Of a stretch of 9,797 nucleotides of DNA, positions 1-5,750 are shown in pieces; within the stretch, counting starts at the first letter, position 1; each line of letters starts with the position of its first letter. The DNA is from Desulfonema limicola. GTDB lineage: Bacteria > Desulfobacterota > Desulfobacteria > Desulfobacterales > DYRC01. A program made the translations under genes and the position numbers. The stretch is from positions 1 through 9,797 of the forward strand of contig DYRC01000146.1 in the NCBI GenBank assembly GCA_020718925.1, read 5' to 3'. The notes beneath the pieces were generated by a model. It was given only the letters and a program-made list of their open reading frames with translations. It did not search any database and was not told where the DNA came from.

Positions 1-30
1 GAATCAGGATTGAAGGATTTTATAATGATT
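1..30. repeat. Direct repeat copy A (partial copy of the 744-831 palindrome arm)
   Basis: Positions 1-25 are identical to 747-771, and the match runs to position 30 (against 776) with one mismatch at 26. It begins with gaatcaggattgaaggat. The copy lies at the very edge of the window, so more repeat may extend to the left. It covers the stop codon and last two codons of the PIN toxin at 20-406. Together with 747-776 it brackets the PIN module. Identity is seen directly; a recombination or terminator role is inference. Confidence 0.85.
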
Positions 31-406
31 GTATGCTTTTCAATCCGTTTATTTGTTTTTTAGCCAAATCTTTGTTATTTGTTACCAACACGCATCCGTT
101 TTCAATGGCAGTAGCCGCAACAATACAATCCGGTAATTTCATCCTTGTTTGTCTGCGAAGAGTGATAGCACATTCTTCTATCTCTGCTGTTATTTGCAAG
201 ACCTCGATCAGAGACAAAAAAGTTTTTATTGTATCTTCTTCTGCATCAGTTATATCAGGAAAGCCAAGCAATTCCATTCTTGTAATCTGACTGGCAAAGA
301 ATATATCCGAATCTGACCGCGTTTTGAAAAAGCGGAGAATCCCTTTTTGTCCTTTCAAATACCCAAGTATGATGTTGGTATCCGATAAGTATTTATTCCC
401 ACTCAT
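20..406 (-). CDS. vapC: PIN-domain (VapC-like) toxin ribonuclease
   Basis: A 128-residue PIN-domain protein, expected to be a Mg2+-dependent endoribonuclease toxin. The acidic set typical of the fold is visible with the start used here: D9 in LSDTNIILGYL, E45 in TRMELLGF, D93 in KLPDCIVAATA and D113 in TNNKDL. I chose the ATG at 404-406 because the DTN strand then begins about eight residues in, as is usual; the in-frame start 33 bases upstream would add a basic stretch foreign to the family. The gene overlaps the end of the upstream antitoxin gene by 14 bases, the normal coupling of VapBC pairs. Its stop codon lies within repeat copy A (1-30). The RNA target cannot be read from sequence. Confidence 0.88.
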   Translation of the reverse strand: MSGNKYLSDTNIILGYLKGQKGILRFFKTRSDSDIFFASQITRMELLGFPDITDAEEDTIKTFLSLIEVLQITAEIEECAITLRRQTRMKLPDCIVAATAIENGCVLVTNNKDLAKKQINGLKSIQSL

Positions 407-629
407 CACGCAACGCTTTCTGAACAGAGACCGGATCATCTCTGAATGTTTCAGAATCCTTCAAGCAGCCTGCCAATTTCATCAATGCCTGTTTGTTATT
501 GTTTTTTTTATCAGACATGATTATCATAACAACCTCTGCTTCTCCGGTCGGAATATAGTCCGGCAGTCTGACATTAATGTGAATCTGACGACTTTTAGGA
601 ATAGTCCATGTTTGTCTGATCGTTTCCAT
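393..629 (-). CDS. Antitoxin of the PIN (VapBC-like) module
   Basis: A 78-residue protein directly upstream of, and overlapping, the PIN toxin gene. The N-terminal half (about residues 8-38) reads as beta-strand segments with the pattern RQIHINVRLPDYIPTGEAEV, seen in many small antitoxins encoded before PIN toxins. The C-terminal part, rich in charged residues and ending KALRDEWE, would be the toxin-wrapping segment. A purine-rich ribosome site (GAGAGA) lies about nine bases before the ATG. No classical AbrB, RHH or Phd signature is certain, so the exact antitoxin family is left open. By analogy it should bind the toxin and repress its own promoter. Confidence 0.75.
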   Translation of the reverse strand: METIRQTWTIPKSRQIHINVRLPDYIPTGEAEVVMIIMSDKKNNNKQALMKLAGCLKDSETFRDDPVSVQKALRDEWE

Positions 630-639
630 ACTTTTATCT
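627..639. repeat. 13-bp direct repeat at the antitoxin start site
   Basis: The plus-strand sequence catacttttatct occurs here and again at 728-740. In both places the first three bases are the complement of an ATG on the minus strand, so the antitoxin and the upstream 24-codon ORF share the same ribosome-binding region, AGATAAAAGT-ATG. It may be a duplicated initiation site or the scar of a short-homology recombination. Confidence 0.7.
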
Positions 640-655
640 CTCGTTTAAAGTTGTT

Positions 656-730
656 TCATCTTCCGAAATTGATTCCGCCTTCAACTTTTGCATGATCGCC
701 CACAACGCCGATTTGTTGTTTATCATTCAT
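656..730 (-). CDS. 24-codon small ORF with a Gly-rich motif; possible gene remnant
   Basis: An ATG-to-TGA reading frame of 24 codons that contains IGVVGDHAKVEGGINF. The motif is not random-looking: it resembles, from memory and unverified, the short N-terminal segment of some large NACHT/TPR-type or caspase-like signalling proteins in filamentous and sulfate-reducing bacteria. It ends 26 bases before the antitoxin gene at 393-629. The 13 bases covering its ATG and upstream region (728-740) are identical to those at the antitoxin start (627-639). It could be a real microprotein, a leader peptide, or the surviving 5' end of a larger gene displaced by the PIN module. I cannot decide between these. 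Confidence 0.4.
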   Translation of the reverse strand: MNDKQQIGVVGDHAKVEGGINFGR

Positions 731-743
731 ACTTTTATCTGAT

Positions 744-831
744 TCAGAATCAGGATTGAAGGATTTTATAAGGATTGAAGGATAATAGCAACATCTTTCA
801 ATCCGTCAACATCCTTTCATCCTGATTCAGA
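744..831. repeat. Nested palindrome (double stem), repeat copy B
   Basis: The outer arms are 747-764 and 811-828: of 18 positions, 16 are Watson-Crick, one is G.T and one is a mismatch. Two more pairs lie just outside (745/830 and 744/831). The inner hairpin pairs 772-783 with 793-804, 12 pairs including one G.T, around a nine-base loop. Both G.T pairs are in the plus-strand reading; in a minus-strand transcript they become C-A mismatches, which mildly favours a plus-strand RNA if it is transcribed. The right end (gattcagac on the plus strand) supplies the HepT stop codon. I recall similar TCAGGATT-rich palindromes as widespread interspersed repeats in several phyla, but this cannot be confirmed here. 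Confidence 0.85.
747..776. repeat. Direct repeat copy B of 1-30
   Basis: This is the left arm and following bases of the palindrome. It matches 1-30 at 29 of 30 positions in the same orientation. The pair 1-30 and 747-776 flanks a segment of about 716 bases holding the PIN toxin, its antitoxin and the 24-codon ORF. Confidence 0.85.
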
Positions 832-1216
832 CATGATGACAAGTTCTGTTTAAATCAGCCAGCATTTTCATAACTGTATCACGCAGCGTTTTTATTTTGT
901 TTTTGCAGACATCAAAAATTACTTCGGCGTCAATTTTGAAATAGTGATGACCGATTATATCCCGCATTGCCTTTGCTCCTTTCCAATTGACTTCGGGATA
1001 TTCGGAAAGAAGCGAACCTTTTGTAACCTTATCAAGATTTTTAAGATTTTCTCCTATAGCAATCAGTTGCATACATATCGAATCAAGCTTTTCCATTCCG
1101 GCAGGAGAATGAGTAAAATCTTTTACCTCTTTCACAGGCATAAAACGATACAGAATCGTGTCTGCTGATTCCAATATCTGAGTCAGAATTTCCCGGACAA
1201 GCTCTTCATCATACAT
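827..1216 (-). CDS. hepT: HepT-like HEPN toxin RNase
   Basis: A 129-residue HEPN protein (DUF86/HepT type), mostly helical. The catalytic motif Rx4HxY is present as R85-DIIG-H90-H-Y92. In characterised HepT/MntA pairs the Arg and His carry RNase activity and the Tyr is AMPylated by the MNT partner to silence the toxin; that mechanism is family knowledge. The start overlaps the end of the nucleotidyltransferase gene by eight bases (ATGTATGA), so the two are translationally coupled with the antitoxin first. The terminal Val codon and the TGA stop are the GTC TGA that opens the palindromic repeat at 744-831, so the last residue and the stop are probably repeat-derived. Confidence 0.9.
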   Translation of the reverse strand: MYDEELVREILTQILESADTILYRFMPVKEVKDFTHSPAGMEKLDSICMQLIAIGENLKNLDKVTKGSLLSEYPEVNWKGAKAMRDIIGHHYFKIDAEVIFDVCKNKIKTLRDTVMKMLADLNRTCHHV

Positions 1217-1499
1217 AGACAGCTTCCTTTTCGATTCTGTTTTTAAGAAACAAGTTCATTTCTTTACGGAATCGGACAATATCAACTTTTTTTCCGAATT
1301 CTTTTTCCAAGTCTGTTTTTATACATCCGAGAATAAACAGATCAGGTTCTTTCTGCTCCACGACAATATCAACATCGCTTTTTTCATCAGAGATTCCTTT
1401 TGCAACAGAACCGAATATTCCGATTCTTGCAAAACGGTATTCTTCCTGATGTTTTTCTTTATAATCATGCAATATATTTAATATTTCAGAACGATTCAT
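1209..1499 (-). CDS. mntA: MntA-like nucleotidyltransferase antitoxin
   Basis: A 96-residue minimal nucleotidyltransferase. The Pol-beta superfamily signature is visible: G30-S31 in IGIFGSVAKG, then D42 and D44 in KSDVDIVV, with a third acidic residue, D73, in KKVDIV. Its expected role is to AMPylate and so neutralise the HEPN toxin encoded immediately downstream. A strong ribosome site (GGAGGA, 1511-1516) lies 11 bases before the ATG at 1497-1499. The gene begins 57 bases beyond the hppA terminator on the same strand, so the pair probably has its own promoter. Confidence 0.9.
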   Translation of the reverse strand: MNRSEILNILHDYKEKHQEEYRFARIGIFGSVAKGISDEKSDVDIVVEQKEPDLFILGCIKTDLEKEFGKKVDIVRFRKEMNLFLKNRIEKEAVYV

Positions 1500-1527
1500 A
1501 ATAAATAATTTCCTCCGCTATTTTCAG

Positions 1528-1550
1528 ATTATCACACATTATTCTGTCAA
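1528..1550 (-). promoter_or_regulatory. Candidate promoter for mntA-hepT
   Basis: On the minus strand an extended -10-like TGTGATAAT (1528-1536) lies between the hppA terminator and mntA. The expected start would be near 1521, just upstream of the ribosome site. The -35 side is poor: TTGATT at 1549-1554 gives a 15-base spacer, and the perfect TTGACA at 1545-1550 is only 11 bases away. This is a weak pattern call. Confidence 0.3.
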
Positions 1551-1555
1551 TCAAA

Positions 1556-1594
1556 TAAAAAAAGGATTGGCGCACTTTCGCACACCAATCCTTT
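1556..1594 (-). terminator. Rho-independent terminator after hppA
   Basis: On the minus strand a 10-bp perfect stem, AAAGGATTGG with CCAATCCTTT, encloses a weaker inner stem capped by C-GAAA-G, a GNRA-type tetraloop. A run of seven T follows directly. It begins 21 bases after the hppA stop codon, so it should end the transcript that carries rplY, pth and hppA. Confidence 0.92.
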
Positions 1595-1615
1595 ATAATT
1601 TAAAAAATCAAACTC

Positions 1616-3640
1616 TTACAGCAGGAACGGAACCATCAGCAGAGCAACAACATTGAGAATCTTGATCATCGGGTTGACTGCGGGACCGGCTGTGTCTTTG
1701 TAGGGGTCGCCTACGGTGTCACCGGTTACAGCAGCTTTATGAGCATCGCTGCCCTTGCCGCCCAGATGTCCGTCTTCAATGTATTTCTTTGCATTGTCCC
1801 ATGCTGCGCCGCCGGTGGTCATAGAAATTGCTACGAACAGACCGGTAACGATAGAACCGATAAGCAATCCGCCGAGAGCTACTTTGCCCAGCAGGAAGCC
1901 TACGATAATCGGAGCAACAACAGGAAGCAGAGCCGGAACAACCATTTCTTTGAGTGCGAACTTGGTTACGATATCAACGCACGCAGCGTAATCGGGTTTT
2001 CCGGTGCCTTCCATAATGCCCGGAATGGTGCGGAATTGACGACGAACTTCTTCAACAACCGCGCCGCCTGCATTTCCAACTGCCTTCATTGCGATAGAAG
2101 CAAACAGATACGGCAGAAGACCGCCGATAAACAAACCGATAATAACATTTACATCAGAAAGATCGAATTTGATAGAAGCAGCGCCTTTTCCACCCTGAAT
2201 CGCAAATTCCTGAACATAACAGGAAAACAATACCAGAGCTGCCAAACCGGCAGAACCGATAGCATAACCTTTGGTAACTGCTTTGGTGGTATTTCCTACT
2301 GCATCCAGAGGATCGGTAACGTCGCGGACACTCTGTTCCATTCCTGACATTTCAGCAATACCGCCTGCATTGTCAGTGATCGGACCGTAAGCATCAATCG
2401 CAATAACCATACCGGTCATAGACAGCATGGACATAGCTGCCATAGCAATACCGTAAAGTCCTGCATAATGATGTGCAATGAGAATGCCTGCACAGATGGT
2501 AAGAACCGGTGCTGCGGTTGACTGCATACTGACAGCAAGACCCGCGATGATGTTGGTTCCATGACCTGTGCTTGAAGCATCTGCAATACCTTTTACCGGA
2601 GCATATTTACCGGTGTAATATTCAGTGATGATAACGATCAACACGGTCAGAACAAGTCCGACAAGCGTTGAGTAATAAATTGACATGGCAGAAATGTCGG
2701 TCAGTCCGCTCATCATTTTGATTGTGGCATAATAAAATGCGATAGCTGCAATGATAGCAGAGCCGAACATGCCTTTGTACAGAGCGCCCATAATATAGTC
2801 GCTTTTGTTGCCAAGTCTGACAAAGAAAATAGCAATCATCGAAGCAACAATGGAAATTGCGCCAAGAACCAGCGGAAATTCCGTAGCCATTGCGTTGCTC
2901 GGATAAAGCAGATGACCCAGAAGCATTGCTGCAACTGCGGTTACTGCATAAGTTTCAAACAGGTCAGCAGCCATACCGGCACAGTCGCCGACATTGTCGC
3001 CAACGTTGTCTGCGATAACAGCCGGGTTTCTCGGATCGTCTTCCGGAATCCCTGCTTCTACTTTACCAACCAAGTCAGCGCCGACGTCTGCGCCTTTGGT
3101 GAAGATACCGCCGCCAAGCCGGGCGAAAATAGAGATAAGGCTTCCGCCGAATCCCAGTGCAACAAGAGCCATAACATCATGCGTGAAAGCATAAAAACCG
3201 GCAACAGAGGTCAGAGCCAGACCTGCTACCATCATACCGGTAACCGATCCGCCTTTGAACGCCATATCCAAACCGGCAGCAAGTCCGTTTCTGGCAGCTT
3301 CTGCGGTTCTTACATTGGCGATAACCGACACGCGCATACCGACATAACCGGCGATAAAAGATGCAACTGCGCCGATTAAAAAGCCGATAGCAGCTTTTGC
3401 GCCAAGTCCGGGAGCAGCAAAAATAATGACGAAAATAACAGCGCCCGCAATGGACATACTTTTAAGCTGACGATTCAGATACGCAATCGCGCCTTCTTTG
3501 ATAGCTGCGGAAATTTCCTGCATCTTTTCATTTCCGGCAGGTGCGCTCTTAACGATACCGGCAAGCATGATTGCAAACAGAACGCCCACAACACCGATAA
3601 ACGTGCAAAACAACGGCAGATTCTTCAATACGACTTCCAT
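1616..3640 (-). CDS. hppA: Membrane-bound proton-translocating pyrophosphatase, K+-independent type
   Basis: A 674-residue polytopic membrane pyrophosphatase, full length for the family, with about 16 hydrophobic segments from residue 8 on. It couples hydrolysis of PPi to ion export across the inner membrane. The active-site signatures are all present: DVGADLVGKVE (185-195), the Asp-rich stretch DDPRNPAVIADNVGDNVGD (201-219), DAYGPITDNAGGIAEM (416-431) and GDTVGDPYKDTAGPAVNP (640-657). The motif GNTTK places Lys453 where K+-dependent enzymes have Ala, which by family knowledge indicates a K+-independent H+ pump. A strong GGAGGA (3647-3652) lies six bases before the ATG. The gene starts 21 bases after the pth stop, so it shares that transcript, and it is followed by a terminator. 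It would recycle the PPi made by biosynthetic enzymes. Confidence 0.97.
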   Translation of the reverse strand: MEVVLKNLPLFCTFIGVVGVLFAIMLAGIVKSAPAGNEKMQEISAAIKEGAIAYLNRQLKSMSIAGAVIFVIIFAAPGLGAKAAIGFLIGAVASFIAGYVGMRVSVIANVRTAEAARNGLAAGLDMAFKGGSVTGMMVAGLALTSVAGFYAFTHDVMALVALGFGGSLISIFARLGGGIFTKGADVGADLVGKVEAGIPEDDPRNPAVIADNVGDNVGDCAGMAADLFETYAVTAVAAMLLGHLLYPSNAMATEFPLVLGAISIVASMIAIFFVRLGNKSDYIMGALYKGMFGSAIIAAIAFYYATIKMMSGLTDISAMSIYYSTLVGLVLTVLIVIITEYYTGKYAPVKGIADASSTGHGTNIIAGLAVSMQSTAAPVLTICAGILIAHHYAGLYGIAMAAMSMLSMTGMVIAIDAYGPITDNAGGIAEMSGMEQSVRDVTDPLDAVGNTTKAVTKGYAIGSAGLAALVLFSCYVQEFAIQGGKGAASIKFDLSDVNVIIGLFIGGLLPYLFASIAMKAVGNAGGAVVEEVRRQFRTIPGIMEGTGKPDYAACVDIVTKFALKEMVVPALLPVVAPIIVGFLLGKVALGGLLIGSIVTGLFVAISMTTGGAAWDNAKKYIEDGHLGGKGSDAHKAAVTGDTVGDPYKDTAGPAVNPMIKILNVVALLMVPFLL

Positions 3641-3661
3641 TCAGTTTCCTCCAGTTTCCCT

Positions 3662-4252
3662 TTAATAAGGGATAAGTTTGTTATTAAACTCATTCATCCC
3701 ACTCTTTGCACCTTTGCAAAGAACTGTTACAGCAGCGTCTTTTGCCCGCATAATGACTTTATGTATTACCGCTCGTTCATCTGCTGAAAAATTATCCAAC
3801 ACAAAATTGGCAACACTCAGTCCTGTTGCGGAGCGTCCGACACCGATGCGAAGGCGTATAAACTCACCCCCGCCAAAACTCTCCATGATTGACTTTACGC
3901 CCTTATGTCCGCCATGCCCTCCTTTTTCTTTGATTTTTATGGTTCCGAAAGCAAGGTCTATATCGTCATGAATGACTATCACATCCCCGCTTTTAATTTT
4001 GTAATAATCCGCGATTCTGTAAAGCGGCATTCCGCTTAAATTCATAAAGGACATCGGTTTTGCCAAGATAACCTTTATGCCTTCAATTTCTCCCCGGGCA
4101 AGCTGAGCATCCCATCGGCTGTTCTGAAACGATAATCTGAAACCGGCTGCCAATTCATCAACCGCCATGAATCCGACATTATGCCGGGTGTTTTCATATT
4201 TATCTCCCGGATTTCCCAGCCCGGCAACCAGCCGCACATCTGACTGCGACAT
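3662..4252 (-). CDS. pth: Peptidyl-tRNA hydrolase
   Basis: A 196-residue cytoplasmic enzyme that cleaves the ester bond of peptidyl-tRNA released from stalled ribosomes. The family landmarks are VAGLGNPGDKYENTRHNVGF (residues 9-28, with substrate-contacting N14 and catalytic H24), MSFMNLSG (67-74, N71) and HDDIDL (95-100, D96 beside the catalytic His). In the GGHGGHKG loop (111-118) Lys117 stands where the E. coli enzyme has Asn114, a substrate-contacting residue; I believe Lys/Arg variants occur elsewhere but cannot check. The ATG lies three bases after the rplY stop with no Shine-Dalgarno sequence of its own, so translation is probably coupled to rplY. Confidence 0.97.
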   Translation of the reverse strand: MSQSDVRLVAGLGNPGDKYENTRHNVGFMAVDELAAGFRLSFQNSRWDAQLARGEIEGIKVILAKPMSFMNLSGMPLYRIADYYKIKSGDVIVIHDDIDLAFGTIKIKEKGGHGGHKGVKSIMESFGGGEFIRLRIGVGRSATGLSVANFVLDNFSADERAVIHKVIMRAKDAAVTVLCKGAKSGMNEFNNKLIPY

Positions 4253-4255
4253 AGT

Positions 4256-4936
4256 TTATTTTTTCGATTCTTTTTTCGATTCTTTTTTCGGTTCAGCTTT
4301 CTTCGGCTCGGCAGTTTCAGCCGCAGCTTCTTCACCTTCGCCTTCAGCCGCAGCTTCTTCTTTTTCACCCTTCTTGCCCAAAAGCGTCAGGATTGTGAAA
4401 TCCGCATCCTCTGAAATCTCAATATTTCCTTCGGGTTTGAGGTCTTTTACATGAATCGCATCACCGACATTCAATTCAGTAACGTCAATTTCAATTTTTT
4501 CGGGAATTTCATTCGGAAAACAACGGACGCCCACTTCCCGGCGAATGATCTGAAGCATTCCACCGAGATCAAGCCCCTTAGCTATTCCCTTCGTAGTTAC
4601 CGGAACCTTGACATTCACTTTGCGATCCATTGCAATTTCATAGAAATCCGCATGGAGAAACGCCCTTGTCAGCGGATGCTGCTGAAGTTCCTTAACCATA
4701 GCGCAACGATTTGTTTGCGTCTCGCCCTGAATCGCCAGATTGAACACGCTCTGTCGCATCCGGGTGTTGCTTTTTTTCAAAGCCTGCTCAAATCCTTTGA
4801 CATCTATGGAAAGCGGTACCGGAGTTGTTCCGGGTCCATAAAGAATAGCAGGAATTTTTCCGTTTCGGCGTAAAACTCTCGCCGGTCCGTTGCCTGTTTT
4901 CTGTCGAATATCTGCATTCAATTCTAAAAGTTCCAA
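4256..4936 (-). CDS. rplY: Large ribosomal subunit protein bL25 (CTC/TL5 type)
   Basis: A 226-residue long form of bL25, which binds 5S rRNA. I chose the TTG at 4934-4936 because AAGGAGGAG sits six bases upstream of it and the protein then starts MELLELNADIRQ, the family's usual beginning; an upstream TTG would place this ribosome site inside the gene. The bL25 domain covers about residues 1-92 (RRNGKIPAILYG at 23-34), followed by the TL5 beta domain to about 187 (GKKGEKEE marks its end). The last 40 residues are low-complexity Ala/Glu then Lys-rich repeats (EPKK, ESKK), probably disordered and RNA-contacting. It precedes pth by three bases. In many relatives prs lies directly upstream; here accessory genes intervene. 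Confidence 0.95.
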   Translation of the reverse strand: MELLELNADIRQKTGNGPARVLRRNGKIPAILYGPGTTPVPLSIDVKGFEQALKKSNTRMRQSVFNLAIQGETQTNRCAMVKELQQHPLTRAFLHADFYEIAMDRKVNVKVPVTTKGIAKGLDLGGMLQIIRREVGVRCFPNEIPEKIEIDVTELNVGDAIHVKDLKPEGNIEISEDADFTILTLLGKKGEKEEAAAEGEGEEAAAETAEPKKAEPKKESKKESKK

Positions 4937-4941
4937 AAAAT

Positions 4942-4951
4942 ACTCCTCCTT
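4942..4951 (-). promoter_or_regulatory. Strong ribosome-binding site that fixes the rplY TTG start
   Basis: On the minus strand AAGGAGGAGT lies here, about six bases before the TTG at 4934-4936. It is near-perfect complementarity to the 16S 3' end and is the reason for choosing TTG over the more distal in-frame TTG at 4964-4966. Confidence 0.85.
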
Positions 4952-4997
4952 AACACATTCCTTCAAATTTTATATAACAAAGTTATAACAGAATTTT

Positions 4998-5444
4998 TTA
5001 TATTGATTTCTGATGTCTAGCACGACCTCCTGTTCGTAAAAGAGCCTTGAAGCCAGCTTGTATAAAATGTTTATCTTTTGTTAGCACGTCTGTTATATTT
5101 TGCTTTTGCATTATAACTATTGAAATACAGTCTGTCAGACTCCATTCTTTGTCAGGACGTTGTTCATATAATTGCCAGCCTGATTCCCATAATGTATTAT
5201 CAACAAAAATAATATCAATACAAGATGATTTTTTCAACTTATGATAAAATTCAATAACCGTCTGTCGGAAAAGAGGCTTACACAAAGCATTTGCAAGTTC
5301 ATTCAATACTGCTGTCGTAGTTACTAAATGAAAACCTCTTTTGAGCAGATGCTTATATTCATTATTTGATAATTCATGAAGTTCATCATCTTTGTTCAAT
5401 AACGCAATCCAACATACTGTATCTACAAAACATTTATTTGACAT
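4998..5444 (-). CDS. PIN-domain toxin ribonuclease of the accessory block
   Basis: A 148-residue PIN-domain protein, expected to be an RNase toxin. Acidic residues with this start: D8 in FVDTVCWIALLN, E49 in LNELANAL, D105 in LTDCISIVIM and D124 in LTKDKHF. The ATG at 5442-5444 was chosen over the upstream in-frame start because the DT strand then begins at residue 7; it overlaps the antitoxin gene by 11 bases. Relatives that I recall end near GFKALLR; here 11 further residues (TGGRARHQKSI) follow, possibly read into junction sequence. The gene ends 61 bases before rplY. The DNA is visibly more AT-rich than the rplY-pth side, consistent with separate acquisition. Confidence 0.88.
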   Translation of the reverse strand: MSNKCFVDTVCWIALLNKDDELHELSNNEYKHLLKRGFHLVTTTAVLNELANALCKPLFRQTVIEFYHKLKKSSCIDIIFVDNTLWESGWQLYEQRPDKEWSLTDCISIVIMQKQNITDVLTKDKHFIQAGFKALLRTGGRARHQKSI

Positions 5445-5721
5445 TGGCTTTTGCTTTATTGTTACGTTTCGGCTTACCATATAAGTAATAATCATGGTTA
5501 CTTGCCAAATCCGGGATACCTGTTTTTACAGCTAATGCGGCAATGTCAAAAGCAGGATCATCCTCAATAGGATTAGCAGATTTTTCAACGGGTTTTATAT
5601 TTAAAAGATAATAATGATTATACTCCAAATTCAGAGCTTTTTTCGGATGTAACACCTTACCATCGAAAAAAGCAACAATATTCTCCTGCATGATTGATTT
5701 CATTTGTTTTTTTTGTTTCAC
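5434..5721 (-). CDS. Antitoxin of the accessory-block PIN module
   Basis: A 95-residue protein that immediately precedes and overlaps the PIN toxin. It begins with a strand pattern AFFDGKVLHPKKALNLE typical of antitoxins in which 'FDGxVLxPxxPLxL' leads a beta domain. It ends with FDIAALAVKTGIPDLASNHD followed by YYLYG, a C-terminal motif seen in antitoxins beside PIN toxins. The GTG start (5719-5721) is chosen because AAGGAG lies about seven bases upstream; the internal ATGs at 5701-5703 and 5689-5691 have no ribosome site. Expected to bind the toxin and autoregulate the pair. Confidence 0.85.
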   Translation of the reverse strand: MKQKKQMKSIMQENIVAFFDGKVLHPKKALNLEYNHYYLLNIKPVEKSANPIEDDPAFDIAALAVKTGIPDLASNHDYYLYGKPKRNNKAKANVK

Positions 5722-5750
5722 AAGGCTCTCCTTATAAAATTAAGACAATA

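Noticed and set aside
744..831. CRISPR array
   Set aside because: The repeated gattgaagg-type segments form a single nested palindrome; there are no regularly spaced repeats with unique spacers and no cas gene.
1545..1550. Perfect TTGACA as the -35 of the mntA promoter
   Set aside because: The only good -10 (GATAAT) is 11 bases away, too close for sigma-70; hexamers at 16-18 bases are poor.
1739..2347. Long plus-strand frame opposite hppA
   Set aside because: It lies wholly antisense to a gene with every membrane-pyrophosphatase motif, and its Cys/Asn/Gln-rich translation has no domain or ribosome site; it is a shadow.
4075..4368. Lys/Arg-rich frame overlapping the end of rplY and start of pth
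   Set aside because: It is the alternate-frame reading of the repetitive Lys/Glu tail of rplY and of pth, both of which are well supported.
4973..4987. TATAAC-AAA-GTTATA inverted repeat upstream of rplY as an operator or terminator
   Set aside because: Six-base AT-only arms with a three-base gap are expected by chance in such AT-rich sequence, and no T-run or promoter geometry supports a role.
5021..5031. Perfect AGGAGGT within the PIN toxin 3' end (minus strand) as the start of a further gene
   Set aside because: The nearest start-like codon (GTG) is only one base away and the frame after it is short and unremarkable; the match lies within coding sequence by chance or as junction residue.
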